From NCBI RefSeq assembly GCF_024105635.1, contig NZ_WYDQ01000001.1, positions 1,550,001 through 1,614,000 of the forward strand: a DNA stretch of 64,000 bases, in the 5' to 3' direction. Each line of letters starts with the position of its first letter. Within the stretch, counting starts at the first letter, position 1. This stretch comes from Oceanicola sp. 502str15 (GTDB lineage Bacteria > Pseudomonadota > Alphaproteobacteria > Rhodobacterales > Rhodobacteraceae). A program made the translations under genes and the position numbers. This document shows positions 35,479-44,328 of the stretch, piece by piece. The notes under the pieces are model-generated. The model was not told where the DNA came from and searched no databases. It saw nothing but the letters and a program-made list of their open reading frames with translations.

Positions 35479-36078
35479 TTACATCCGCGAGGCGACGTTT
35501 TCCCAGTTCACCAGCTTGTCGAGGAAGTTGCTGAGGTAAGCCGGGCGCTTGTTGCGGAAGTCGATGTAATAGCTGTGCTCCCAGACATCGCAGCCCAGCA
35601 GCGCGGTCTGGCCGAAGCAGAGCGGGTTCACGCCGTTCTCGGTTTTGGTCACTTTCAGGCCGCCATCGGTGTCTTTCACCAGCCAGCACCAGCCCGAGCC
35701 GAACTGGCCCGCACCGGCGGCGGAGAACTCTTCCTTGAACTTGTCGACGGAGCCGAAGCTCTCGGTGATCGCTTTCTCAAGCTCGCCGGGCATGGCCGAA
35801 TTGCCGGGGCCCATCATCTCCCAGAACTGGTTGTGGTTCCAGAACTGCGAAGCGTTGTTGAAGATGCCGTTCTGGGCAACGGCGGAAGCATCGTAGGTGC
35901 CCTTGATGATCTCTTCGACGGATTTGCCTTCCCACTCGGTCCCGGCAATCGCCTTGTTGCCGTTGTCGACATAGGCCTTGTGGTGGATGTCGTGGTGATA
36001 CTCGAGGGTTTCCTTCGACATGCCGAGATCAGCGAGCGCATCGTGGGCATAGGGGAGATCGGGAAGTTCGAAAGCCAT
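35479..36078 (-). CDS. sodB: Iron/manganese superoxide dismutase
   Basis: A 199-residue cytoplasmic superoxide dismutase of the Fe/Mn family, converting superoxide to oxygen and hydrogen peroxide. The metal ligands are H28, H82 (WNHNQFW), D164 and H168 (CDVWEHSYY). The overall sequence resembles the iron-type SodB of other Alphaproteobacteria, although metal choice cannot be settled from sequence alone; the gene symbol follows that resemblance. It begins MAFELPDLPYAHDAL, and GAGAGGAACC precedes the start. It is monocistronic, with a terminator after it and a 278-base upstream gap in which I see no clear operator. Confidence 0.95.
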   Translation of the reverse strand: MAFELPDLPYAHDALADLGMSKETLEYHHDIHHKAYVDNGNKAIAGTEWEGKSVEEIIKGTYDASAVAQNGIFNNASQFWNHNQFWEMMGPGNSAMPGELEKAITESFGSVDKFKEEFSAAGAGQFGSGWCWLVKDTDGGLKVTKTENGVNPLCFGQTALLGCDVWEHSYYIDFRNKRPAYLSNFLDKLVNWENVASRM

Positions 36079-36356
36079 TGGAGGTTCCTCTCAGTCCTTT
36101 AAATTTCGTTACCGGGATAAAGAGCGCGCTGGGGGGCGAGGTCAAGGGCAGCACCGCGCAAAACGCTGTGGCGGCTACGCAATTATTGGCGCGCAAAGCG
36201 AAACTATGCCGAGCCAAGGGGTGACTTCATGGCCCCGGTGCGTATGGTGATGGCGAACCGGCCGGTCGAGCCGGACGGGGCACCGGACGGCCATTGAACG
36301 CGCGTTAACCCGCCCTCTCTAGGCTCGCGTGCCAGAGAGCAGACACAGGGCAGAAC

Positions 36357-37874
36357 ATGACCAACTCCACCTCTCCGGACGGAGAGCCAGACAGCAAGAG
36401 CGAAAAGAAGGCGACCTTCACCATCATGTCGATGATGAAGGACGAGGGCCATTGCCTGATCGAATGGGTCGCCTACCACAACCACATCGGTTTCGATAAC
36501 ATCTGCGTCTACACCAACAACTGCAACGATGGCACCGACGCCATGCTGATGCGGCTGGAAGAGCTGGGCTATTGCAAGCACTTCCGCAACGACGTGCCCG
36601 AAGGCAAGAAGCCCCAGCCCAACGCGCTTTCGCTCGCCGAAAAGAACCCGGCGGTGATGAACAGCGAGTGGATCCTGACCATGGATGCCGACGAGTTCGT
36701 TTCGGTCAAGGCCGGGCGCGGCAAGATCACCGATCTGCTGGAGGCCCTGCCCGAGGATACCGACGCGGTGGCGATCACATGGCGGTTCTTCGGCTCCTCG
36801 GAGCTGACCGACTGGAACCCCGGCATGGTGATCGAGAGCTATCGCAACGCCGCGCCCGACAAGTTCCGCAAGGGCTGGGGCGTGAAGACGCTGTTCAAAC
36901 CCTTCGATGACATGAAGCTGGGCATCCATCGCCCTCACATGAAGAAGGCCAAGCAAATCCCCGAGCGCGCTCAGGAAATGCTGAAGCAGAAATGGGTGAA
37001 CGGCTCGGGCGAGCCGATGCCGACCGACTTCAACCTGTCTGGCTGGCGCTCGACCAAGCCGACGCTGGGCTACAAGCTGGTGGAGCTCAACCACTACGGG
37101 GTGAAGAGCTACGAGGCCTACCTGCTGCGCCGCATCAGGGGCAATGTGAACAACAAGGCCGGCAAGTATGACGCCGCCTATTTCGCCCTTTTCGACCGCA
37201 ACGAGAAAGAGGCCACCAACGCCCTGCGCCACGCCCGCGGCACCCGCCGCCTGATGGACAAGATGCTGGAAGACGATCAGCTGCGCGGGCTCTACGAGGG
37301 CGCGCTGGAGTATCACAAGGGTCGGGTCGACATGCTGCGCACCACCGGCGAATACGACCAGTGGCTGACCGAGCTGAAAGAGGCCAGTCAGGTGCCGATC
37401 GACCGGCTCGACGAGATCCTCTTTACCCAGCACCTGCCGAAGATCTGGCAGGAAAAGGTGCGCGAGATGCAGGAGGCCGGGGTGCCTCCCAAGGAGATCG
37501 CCAAGCTCATCAACGCCTCGCAGACCGCCAAGAAGGCCGAAACCCGCGAGGCCATGCGCGCCGCCGCCGAGGGCCGCGCGGTGGAGAGCGAAAAGAAAAC
37601 CTCAGCCGAATCCGCCGAGGAATTCGTGCTGTCGGACGAGATGAAGGCGGTGATCGCCCAGAAGATCCGTGAGGGCCACGCCGAGATGGCGCGGGCCAAG
37701 GGCAAGGCGCCTCCAACGCTTGTGCCTGTTGGCGGAGATGCGTCGACAAAGACGGACCGCCCCGGGGCGAAGGCCAAGACGCCTTCAGAAGCCGGGGCGA
37801 CACCGAGCCCGCAGCGCCGCGTGAAGCTCAAGTTGAAGCAGGACCCGGCTGGCAAGGTCGGGAGCGAGGGCTGA
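36357..37874 (+). CDS. Glycosyltransferase family 2-like protein (first paralog)
   Basis: A 505-residue protein. The first 330 residues or so form a GT-A-type transferase domain of the glycosyl transferase family 2 subgroup with KDEGHCLIEWVAYH (about 29-42) and a DxD-like metal and sugar-nucleotide motif, MDADEFV. The C-terminal 150 residues are charged, helical and then Lys/Pro/Thr-rich, without recognised domain. No signal peptide or membrane helix, so it acts in the cytoplasm. It overlaps the next gene (TGATG) and is paralogous to it over the catalytic part. Probably adds sugars in synthesis of a surface glycan; sugar and acceptor unknown. Confidence 0.85.
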   Translation: MTNSTSPDGEPDSKSEKKATFTIMSMMKDEGHCLIEWVAYHNHIGFDNICVYTNNCNDGTDAMLMRLEELGYCKHFRNDVPEGKKPQPNALSLAEKNPAVMNSEWILTMDADEFVSVKAGRGKITDLLEALPEDTDAVAITWRFFGSSELTDWNPGMVIESYRNAAPDKFRKGWGVKTLFKPFDDMKLGIHRPHMKKAKQIPERAQEMLKQKWVNGSGEPMPTDFNLSGWRSTKPTLGYKLVELNHYGVKSYEAYLLRRIRGNVNNKAGKYDAAYFALFDRNEKEATNALRHARGTRRLMDKMLEDDQLRGLYEGALEYHKGRVDMLRTTGEYDQWLTELKEASQVPIDRLDEILFTQHLPKIWQEKVREMQEAGVPPKEIAKLINASQTAKKAETREAMRAAAEGRAVESEKKTSAESAEEFVLSDEMKAVIAQKIREGHAEMARAKGKAPPTLVPVGGDASTKTDRPGAKAKTPSEAGATPSPQRRVKLKLKQDPAGKVGSEG

Positions 37875-38866
37875 TGGACACCGCGCGCAAGATGGTCGTC
37901 ACGACCATGAAAAACGAAGGCCCCTACCTGCTGGAGTGGATCGCCTTTCACCGGATGATCGGCTTCAACGAGTTCACGATCTTCTCCAACGATTGCACCG
38001 ACGGCACCAACCTGATGCTCAACCGGCTCGACCAGATGGGCGTGGTGCGCCATTTCGACAACCCGCTCGGGCCACGGATGGACCCGCAGCGCGCCGCCTA
38101 CTCCCGCGCCAACAAGCAGGAGGAGGTCAAAAGCGCCGATTGGGTGATGATCATCGACGCTGACGAATTCCTCAACGTGAAGGTCGGGGATGGCTCGGTC
38201 GATGCGCTGATCGCCAACTGCCCCGCCGAGGCCGATGCAATCAGCGTCAACTGGCGTTTCATGGGCTCTGGCGGCGCCGCCCATATGGAGCCGGACGGGC
38301 TTGTGACCCGCCGCTTCCTGCGCGGCTCCAGCTTCAAAGACCCGGAGAACGGGCTGATCTGGGGCTTCAAAACCCTCTTCCGCCCTGCCCGCTTCGACTA
38401 CTTCGGCGTGCACCGCCCCAAGTTCCGCAAGGAGACCGAGGTGATCCCCGGCATGCGGCTCTGGGTCAATGCCGATGGCAAGCCGATGCAGGACCGCATC
38501 CTTGAAAAGGGCTGGCGCTCCAGCGCCGACGATATCGGCTATGACAGCGCCCAGGTGAACCACTACGCGGTCAAGAGCCGCGAGGAGTTTCTGCTCAAGC
38601 GGCTGCGCGGCACGGCAAACTCCAAGAACAAGGACCGCATCGACATGGGCTATTGGGAAAAGAACGACATCAACACCCATGAAGACAAGTCGATCCGCAC
38701 CGAGGGGCTGGCCGAGGCCGTGGCCGAGTTGCTGCAAGACGCAGACCTCGCCGCGCTCCACCGCGCCTGCCTCGAAACCTGCCGCCGGGCCATCGCCTAC
38801 CAGATGCAGGACCCCAAGCTGGCCAACTTCGTGAACGAGGGCATCTGGAAGGAGGCAGCGGAGTGA
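37874..38866 (+). CDS. Glycosyltransferase family 2-like protein (second paralog)
   Basis: A 330-residue paralog of the preceding gene without its charged C-terminal extension. Matching landmarks are KNEGPYLLEWIAFH, ECT/NDCTDGTN, IDADEFLNV and a shared NHYAVKSREEFLLKRLRG near residues 235-255. It is cytoplasmic and probably uses a nucleotide sugar with a divalent metal. The gene begins at the last base of the previous stop and its own stop overlaps the following start, so translation of all three genes is coupled. Tandem duplication of the transferase probably gave two enzymes with different acceptors in one pathway. Confidence 0.87.
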   Translation: MDTARKMVVTTMKNEGPYLLEWIAFHRMIGFNEFTIFSNDCTDGTNLMLNRLDQMGVVRHFDNPLGPRMDPQRAAYSRANKQEEVKSADWVMIIDADEFLNVKVGDGSVDALIANCPAEADAISVNWRFMGSGGAAHMEPDGLVTRRFLRGSSFKDPENGLIWGFKTLFRPARFDYFGVHRPKFRKETEVIPGMRLWVNADGKPMQDRILEKGWRSSADDIGYDSAQVNHYAVKSREEFLLKRLRGTANSKNKDRIDMGYWEKNDINTHEDKSIRTEGLAEAVAELLQDADLAALHRACLETCRRAIAYQMQDPKLANFVNEGIWKEAAE

Positions 38867-39690
38867 CTGCGAGGTTTATCTGCATCGGCACCCATCACAA
38901 GACCGGCACGATCTGGATGCGAAAGGTGTTTCGGCGGATCGCCGAGGAGCAGGGCATTCCGTTCATGCAATGCTATCGCCCCAAGCGCCTGAAGGATCTG
39001 CCGGAATCCGGGCCGCAGATCGTGGTCAACTGGTCTTCGGGCTTTCCCGCGAAGCTCTTCGAGATGGAAGAGGCGCGGTTTATCCACATCATCCGCGACC
39101 CGCGCGACGTTCTGCTCTCAGGCATGCGCTACCACCGGATCGCGCCGCTGGGGAACGAGAAGTTCCTGCGCGAGACCCGCGAGGAATGGGATGGCCTGAA
39201 CTACCAGGATCATTTGAACGCCCTCCCCGATGACAACGCCCGCCTGATGTTCGAGATGGAGAACAAGCACGATCTCACCCTGAAGCAGATGGTGAACTGG
39301 CCCTACGGCAACCCCAATGCCGCCGATCTGCGGTTCGAGAATCTCATCGAGGACGAAGATTGCGCGCTGTTTCGGTCTGTTTTGGAAGGCTTTGCCATCG
39401 AGGGGCTCGACATAGACCGGGCCGTGAAAAACTACTGGGATCTCAGCCTCTTCGGGGGCCTGAAGAAAGAAGAGAACCGGCCCGATCGTCTTGCCGCCCA
39501 CGTCACGTCAGGAGGCCGCAAGACGGCGCAATGGGAGACCAGGATGCCGCGCTCCATCGCGCGCATCTATGCTGAGCGCTACGGCTCAGCGCTGGCCGCG
39601 CTTGGCTATGCGGCGGACGACAGTTGGGTCGAGCTCTGCCCCGAAGACGAGACGCTCGACGCGCCTCAGGTGACGGTGGGCGCGAAGTAG
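38863..39690 (+). CDS. Sulfotransferase family protein
   Basis: A 275-residue PAPS-dependent sulfotransferase-like protein. The 5'-phosphosulfate-binding loop is THHKTGT at 10-16 and the 3'-phosphate-binding segment is IRDPRDVLLSGMRYH (about 75-90), both placed as in the family. It begins with GTG overlapping the previous stop (GTGA), with AAGGAGG upstream. In a cassette with two glycosyltransferases the likely substrate is a carbohydrate, so a sulfated glycan is the simplest guess. Its stop runs 25 bases into the convergent soxG gene. Confidence 0.88.
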   Translation: MTARFICIGTHHKTGTIWMRKVFRRIAEEQGIPFMQCYRPKRLKDLPESGPQIVVNWSSGFPAKLFEMEEARFIHIIRDPRDVLLSGMRYHRIAPLGNEKFLRETREEWDGLNYQDHLNALPDDNARLMFEMENKHDLTLKQMVNWPYGNPNAADLRFENLIEDEDCALFRSVLEGFAIEGLDIDRAVKNYWDLSLFGGLKKEENRPDRLAAHVTSGGRKTAQWETRMPRSIARIYAERYGSALAALGYAADDSWVELCPEDETLDAPQVTVGAK

Positions 39691-40247
39691 CGCAGTTCGC
39701 CGCCCGGCTCGGCGGCGGTTTTCAGCAGATCGAACATGTAGGCGGCGACCGAGCGGAAGCAGACCACGGTGGCTTTCGACTCGCTCTCCAGCCAGAAGGC
39801 CGCGGCGATCTGGCCGATGTGGCTGCGGCGATATTCCCCCAAGGGCAGGGCGTCGGGCGACATGTCCGCCGGGCAGAGCTTGGCGAGAAGGTCGCGGATG
39901 GCGCTGCCCTCGAGTGTGAAGACCGCCCGAGCATCGGAGACGTCCGCCGCCAGAAAATGGTTTCCTTCCAGAGCCTTGCCCACATGCCTGAAGGCTTCTG
40001 CGCTGGCGCCGTAGGGGCAAAAAAGCAGCAGTTCGTCGGGCGAGGCCCAGGCTGCGCCGGTGCCGAGGCCGCCTTCGATCTGGCGAGCCGCGGGGACCGA
40101 TTGCCCGGTTGCGGCCTTGACCGCCTCGGCCATCGCGGCGCTCGGCAGATCGCCGCGCAGGGTCAGCATGCCTTGAGCGCCCGCCTCGGCAACCTTTACG
40201 TAACCTTGGTAAACCGCGCCGGTGAGGGCGCTCTGCGGATCAGACAT
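39666..40247 (-). CDS. soxG: Sarcosine oxidase gamma subunit
   Basis: A 193-residue gamma subunit of heterotetrameric sarcosine oxidase, which contributes to the folate-handling side of the complex. It is recognised mainly by position, size and segments such as GTGAAWASPDELLLFCPYG and SHIGQIAAAFWLE. ATG 40247 is inside the end of soxA (8-base overlap), the normal coupled arrangement; the longer frame upstream is soxA sequence in another frame. The 3' end overlaps the convergent sulfotransferase gene by 25 bases, so there is no intergenic terminator here. Confidence 0.9.
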   Translation of the reverse strand: MSDPQSALTGAVYQGYVKVAEAGAQGMLTLRGDLPSAAMAEAVKAATGQSVPAARQIEGGLGTGAAWASPDELLLFCPYGASAEAFRHVGKALEGNHFLAADVSDARAVFTLEGSAIRDLLAKLCPADMSPDALPLGEYRRSHIGQIAAAFWLESESKATVVCFRSVAAYMFDLLKTAAEPGGELRYFAPTVT

Positions 40248-43200
40248 TCTGCTTCTCCCCGTCCTTGTCATAAAACACCGGATCGGTGATTTTTGCTTCC
40301 ACCGTGCCGCCATCGACCTTTCCGAAGGCCAGCACCTCACCCATTCGGTCCGGTCCGTTGTGGACCAGCCCCATGGCGATACCGCGGCCGAGGGTGGGCG
40401 AGTGGTAGGTCGATGTCACGCGGCCCTGGGTCACGCGCTGGTCGTTCTCGTTGGTGCCCTCCCCCAGCGCATAGGCGCCGTCGGGCAGCACCGAGCCATC
40501 AATGGTTTCGAGCCCGACCAGCTTCCAGCGGTCCGGGCTGGCCATGTGGCTGCGCTCCTGTGCGCGTTTGCCGAGGAAATCGGCCTTCTTCTTCGAGATT
40601 GCCCAATGGAGGTTAAGATCCTGTGGAATGACGGTGCCGTCGGTCTCGTCCCCGATCATGATGAACCCCTTTTCGGCGCGCATCACGTGCAGCGCCTCGG
40701 TGCCGTAGGGGGTGATGTTCCATTCTTTTCCGGCCTCTACGAGCTTTTCCCATAGCTCGAGGCCCCGGTTGGCGGGCACGGCGATTTCGTAGCTGAGCTC
40801 GCCGGAAAAGCTGATGCGGAAGGCGCGCACCGGCAGGCCGGCGAGGGTGCCCTCGGCATGGGCCATGAAGGGCAGCGCCTCCTTGCCGACATCCATGTCG
40901 CCGAGTTTTTCGAGCAGTTTCCGCGCGTTGGGGCCGACCACGGCGATCTGGGCATATTGCTCGGTGAGGTTGGCGGTGTAGACCTTCCAATCCCACCACT
41001 CGCATTGCAGCCAGTCTTCCATATGGGCGTGGATGTGATCGGCACCGCCCGAGGTGGTATGGACCAGGTAGCTGTTTTCATTGAGCTTTGCGACCACGCC
41101 GTCATCCATCAGGAAGCCGTTTTCGTTGCACATCAGCCCATAGCGGCATTTGCCCGGCTTCAGGGTGCTCATCATGTTGGTGTAGAGCATGTCGAGGAAC
41201 TTGCCCGCGTCGGGGCCGGTGACGAGGATCTTTCCGAGGGTGCTGGCATCGAGAAGTCCGAGCGATTCCCGGGTATTACGGACCTCTCTTGAGACGGCGG
41301 CCTCGCGGCTTTCGCCCGCCTTCGGGTAGCAGTAGGGCCGCCGCCACTGGCCTACCGGCTCCCAGGCCGCGCCATGGGCTTCGTGCCAGTCGTGCATCGG
41401 GGTTTTTCTCAACGGTTGGAAGGTGTTGCCGGTGCCGGGCCCGGCGATGACGCCCATTGAAATGGGGGTATAGGGCGGACGGAAGGTGGTGGTGCCGGTC
41501 TGCGGGATGGGCTGGTTGAGCGCGCCGGAGAGCACGGCGAGGCCGTTGATGTTGCTGAGTTTTCCTTGGTCTGTCGCCATGCCGAGGGTGGTGTAGCGCT
41601 TGGTGTGCTCGACCGACTGATAGCCCTCCTGCGCGGCAAGCTCCACATCGGACACTTTAACGTCGTTCTGGAAGTCCAGCCACATCTTGGATTTTTTGGC
41701 CTTCGATGCACCCTGCGGCATGACCCAGACCGGGGCCATTGGGGCCTCTTCCTGACCGGTGCGGGAGGGGCGCCAGCTTTGGGCGGCATGGCCGAGGTCT
41801 GCGAGAGCAGCGACGGCATTTTTGCTCGCGTCTTCAAGCACTTGATGGGTGAGCATCGCACCGGAGGCGATGCCGGCGGTGCGAACGTATTGCTGCCCCC
41901 CATCGCCGGTGGGGAAGCGGGTGACATCGGGGTAGAAGTGGAAATTTTCTTCTGACCACAATAGCTTACCGCCACAGTGGCTCCAGAGGTGGACCACGGG
42001 AGACCAGCCGCCCGACATAGCGACGGCCTCGCATTCGACTGTTTCGAGCACCGCGCCCTCGCCGGCCTGGGCACAAATATCGACGGATTTCAGTCGCTTA
42101 CCGCGCATTCCTACAGCAGCGATGGCCTTGCCTGATTCGACCCTTATGCCGGCCTCGCGGCAGGCTTGGGCCAGCGGGCCCTCGGATGAGGGTCTTGCAT
42201 CGAGGATACAGGGCACCGTGAGGCCCGAGTTCTTAACCGCCAGGGCGGTGCGATACGCGTCATCGTTGTTGGTCACGATGACCACCCGGTCGCCTGGAGA
42301 GACACCGTAGTTGACGATGTAGTCGCGCAGGGCGGAGGCGAGCATGACACCGGGGCGGTCGTTGCCGGGGAAGCTGAGAGGGCGCTCTAGGGCGCCGGTG
42401 GCGGTGATGATCTGGCCTGCGCGGATGCGCCAGAGACGGTGGCGGGGGCCTGCGGCGCCGGGGGCGTGATCGGTGCACCGCTCGTAGGCAAGGGCGTAGC
42501 CGTGGTCGTAGACGCCGGAGCCCATGCAGCGATTGCGCAGGGTGACATTTGGCGCGGATTCAAGGGTTTGGATCGCGTCGTTGATCCACTCCTGGGCTGG
42601 CGCGCCCTCGATCTCGGCGCCATCGACGGGGGCGCGGCCGCCCCAGTGGGCCTCCTGCTCCAGCAGCAGCACCTTGGCGCCTGTGCCGGCGGCCGTGAGG
42701 GCCGCTTGCAGGCCCGCGATGCCGCCGCCGATGATCAGCAGGTCGGTGTGGACGAAAGCGTGCTCGTAGCGGTCGGGATCGCCGGGGTTGGACGGTTTGC
42801 CGAGGCCTGCGGACTTGCGGATGAAGGGCTCGAACAGGTGTTTCCAGGCGGCGCGGGGGTGGATGAAGGTCTTGTAGTAGAAGCCCGCGGGCAGGAAGCG
42901 GGAGAGGGCGGCGTTGATGGCGCCGATGTCGAAATCGAGGCTGGGCCAGTGGTTCTGGCTGATGGCCTTCAGGCCGTCGAACAGCTCGGTGGTGGTGGCG
43001 CGCTGGTTGGGCTCGAACCGGCCCCCCTCGCCCAGACCGACGAGCGCGTTGGGCTCCTCGGCGCCGGACGCCACCACGCCGCGCGGGCGGTGATACTTGA
43101 AGCTGCGGCCCATAACCACATGGTTATTCGCCAGAAGGGCGGCGGCGAGGCTGTCACCGGCAAAGCCCTGATATTGCTTGCCATTAAAGGAGAACCCGAT

Positions 43201-43251
43201 GGTTCTGGATCGGTCGATCAGGCGGCCACCGGCGGGAAGACGGGTGCTCAT
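40240..43251 (-). CDS. soxA: Sarcosine oxidase alpha subunit
   Basis: A 1003-residue subunit of the enzyme that oxidises sarcosine to glycine, with tetrahydrofolate taking the one-carbon unit and oxygen giving hydrogen peroxide. It has an N-terminal ferredoxin-like fold (about 15-100), an NAD(H)-binding Rossmann region with GGGIAGL at 175-181, and a C-terminal aminomethyltransferase (GcvT-like) domain (about 600-995) that binds folate. Length is standard. It overlaps soxG downstream and the soxD stop upstream by four bases, so the subunits are co-translated in the cytoplasm. Confidence 0.96.
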   Translation of the reverse strand: MSTRLPAGGRLIDRSRTIGFSFNGKQYQGFAGDSLAAALLANNHVVMGRSFKYHRPRGVVASGAEEPNALVGLGEGGRFEPNQRATTTELFDGLKAISQNHWPSLDFDIGAINAALSRFLPAGFYYKTFIHPRAAWKHLFEPFIRKSAGLGKPSNPGDPDRYEHAFVHTDLLIIGGGIAGLQAALTAAGTGAKVLLLEQEAHWGGRAPVDGAEIEGAPAQEWINDAIQTLESAPNVTLRNRCMGSGVYDHGYALAYERCTDHAPGAAGPRHRLWRIRAGQIITATGALERPLSFPGNDRPGVMLASALRDYIVNYGVSPGDRVVIVTNNDDAYRTALAVKNSGLTVPCILDARPSSEGPLAQACREAGIRVESGKAIAAVGMRGKRLKSVDICAQAGEGAVLETVECEAVAMSGGWSPVVHLWSHCGGKLLWSEENFHFYPDVTRFPTGDGGQQYVRTAGIASGAMLTHQVLEDASKNAVAALADLGHAAQSWRPSRTGQEEAPMAPVWVMPQGASKAKKSKMWLDFQNDVKVSDVELAAQEGYQSVEHTKRYTTLGMATDQGKLSNINGLAVLSGALNQPIPQTGTTTFRPPYTPISMGVIAGPGTGNTFQPLRKTPMHDWHEAHGAAWEPVGQWRRPYCYPKAGESREAAVSREVRNTRESLGLLDASTLGKILVTGPDAGKFLDMLYTNMMSTLKPGKCRYGLMCNENGFLMDDGVVAKLNENSYLVHTTSGGADHIHAHMEDWLQCEWWDWKVYTANLTEQYAQIAVVGPNARKLLEKLGDMDVGKEALPFMAHAEGTLAGLPVRAFRISFSGELSYEIAVPANRGLELWEKLVEAGKEWNITPYGTEALHVMRAEKGFIMIGDETDGTVIPQDLNLHWAISKKKADFLGKRAQERSHMASPDRWKLVGLETIDGSVLPDGAYALGEGTNENDQRVTQGRVTSTYHSPTLGRGIAMGLVHNGPDRMGEVLAFGKVDGGTVEAKITDPVFYDKDGEKQNV

Positions 43252-43565
43252 TTGAGGGCCTCCGGGTATTTGGCGCGGATCCTGTCGAGGATCTCGGCGG
43301 GCGGTTCATGGCTTTGCGCGGGATAGGTGCCGAAGACCTCCAGCGTGGCAGTGTGGCGGGCGGCGAGGAACCACTTGCCACAGCCCATCGCGTGGCGCCA
43401 ACGCTCCAGATGCACGCCCTTGGGGTTCTTGCGCAGGAAGAGATAGGCCTCGAAATCCTCGTCGGAGTCCCCCGGGCCGAACCGCTTGAGATGGGCCTCG
43501 CCCCCGGCGGACAGCTCGGTTTCGGAGGCCTCGATGCCGCAATAGGGGCAGGTGAATTTGAGCAT
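43248..43565 (-). CDS. soxD: Sarcosine oxidase delta subunit
   Basis: A 105-residue subunit that binds a structural zinc through C6, C9, H58 and C62 (CPYC near the start and RHAMGCGKW). It overlaps soxA by four bases. Unlike the simplest version of this operon, soxB is not directly upstream: a 113-residue membrane protein gene and a 291-base gap containing the 42-bp 11-mer motif come between. A 34-codon frame on the same strand (43672 to 43571) ends five bases before the soxD start and could be a leader, although it may not be translated. Confidence 0.93.
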   Translation of the reverse strand: MLKFTCPYCGIEASETELSAGGEAHLKRFGPGDSDEDFEAYLFLRKNPKGVHLERWRHAMGCGKWFLAARHTATLEVFGTYPAQSHEPPAEILDRIRAKYPEALK

Positions 43566-43634
43566 CGGCGTTAACCCTGTTTGCGGAATGGGGCGAAATC
43601 GTTAATTGCGCCGACGGGGGCGAAAAAGTTGTGG

Positions 43635-43676
43635 GGCACATCCCGTGCACAACCCGTACACACCTCGTGCATACGC
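43635..43676. repeat. 42-bp motif with 11-bp direct repeats, copy 2
   Basis: Read on the minus strand: GCGTATGCAC (43676-43667), five bases, GTGTACGGGTT (43661-43651), GTGCACGGGAT (43650-43640), GTGCC. It is the counterpart of 21319-21360 with identical spacing. It lies about 75 bases upstream of soxD. The rest of the 291-base gap to the membrane-protein gene holds no other recognisable structure. Confidence 0.75.
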
Positions 43677-43856
43677 TTTTTTCGATTTTTGTGGGGAGGG
43701 CGATGTGTGAACACAAGGGGCGGCGCAGAAAGGTTCTGGCCCGCACGCCCTGTTAAGACACTTGCGCCGGAAACGCACATGACCGCACCCCGAGGGAGAG
43801 GCGCGGCCATGCTTGGAGTGGTGGCAACCGCCCGGTCACGGGCGGGCCGGGTCGTA

Positions 43857-44198
43857 TCAGTTTGCCGGAGCGGTCTCGGCGTCGGTCGCGGCAGGAGCGG
43901 TGTCACCGCCATCGGTCGCCGGGGCAGCGTCGCCATCGGTGGCCGGGGCGCTTTCCATGGCCGCGCCGTCATTGGCGGGCGCAGGGGTGTTCTCGATGGT
44001 GACGGACGCGTCGCCGCCGTCAGCGGGAACCGTGGTGACGGAGCTGTCCATGTCGCCGCCCATGAGGAACCAGGCGATGATGCCAACGGCAACCACGAGG
44101 CCGCCGATGATGAAGGCCATCGTGCCGGTGCCGGAGCTTTCGCGCACGGGTTCACGGGGCACGGTGGTGTGGGTCGAATGATCTTCGTACTGGGCCAT
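43857..44198 (-). CDS. Small single-pass membrane protein inside the sarcosine oxidase operon
   Basis: A 113-residue protein with a polar N-terminus (about 1-26), one strong transmembrane helix (about 29-47, AFIIGGLVVAVGIIAWFLM) and a periplasmic or extracytoplasmic tail rich in Ala, Asp, Pro and Thr with repeated APATDGG-like units, probably disordered. AGGAGG lies just before the ATG at 44198; the longer frame to 44441 overlaps soxB and is rejected. It is on the same strand as the sox genes and sits between soxB and soxD. No family was recognised. Confidence 0.7.
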   Translation of the reverse strand: MAQYEDHSTHTTVPREPVRESSGTGTMAFIIGGLVVAVGIIAWFLMGGDMDSSVTTVPADGGDASVTIENTPAPANDGAAMESAPATDGDAAPATDGGDTAPAATDAETAPAN

Positions 44199-44328
44199 TT
44201 TGGGCCTCCTGTGGTTTGTCTCTCCAGGTGGCGTGCAGCAGCGCACGCCGTGATTGGGGAGAGAACGGCGCAGAAGGGCGAATGGTTCCCCGGGGGGGAT
44301 TTTTTGAGCGGGAGATTGCCGAGGGTCA

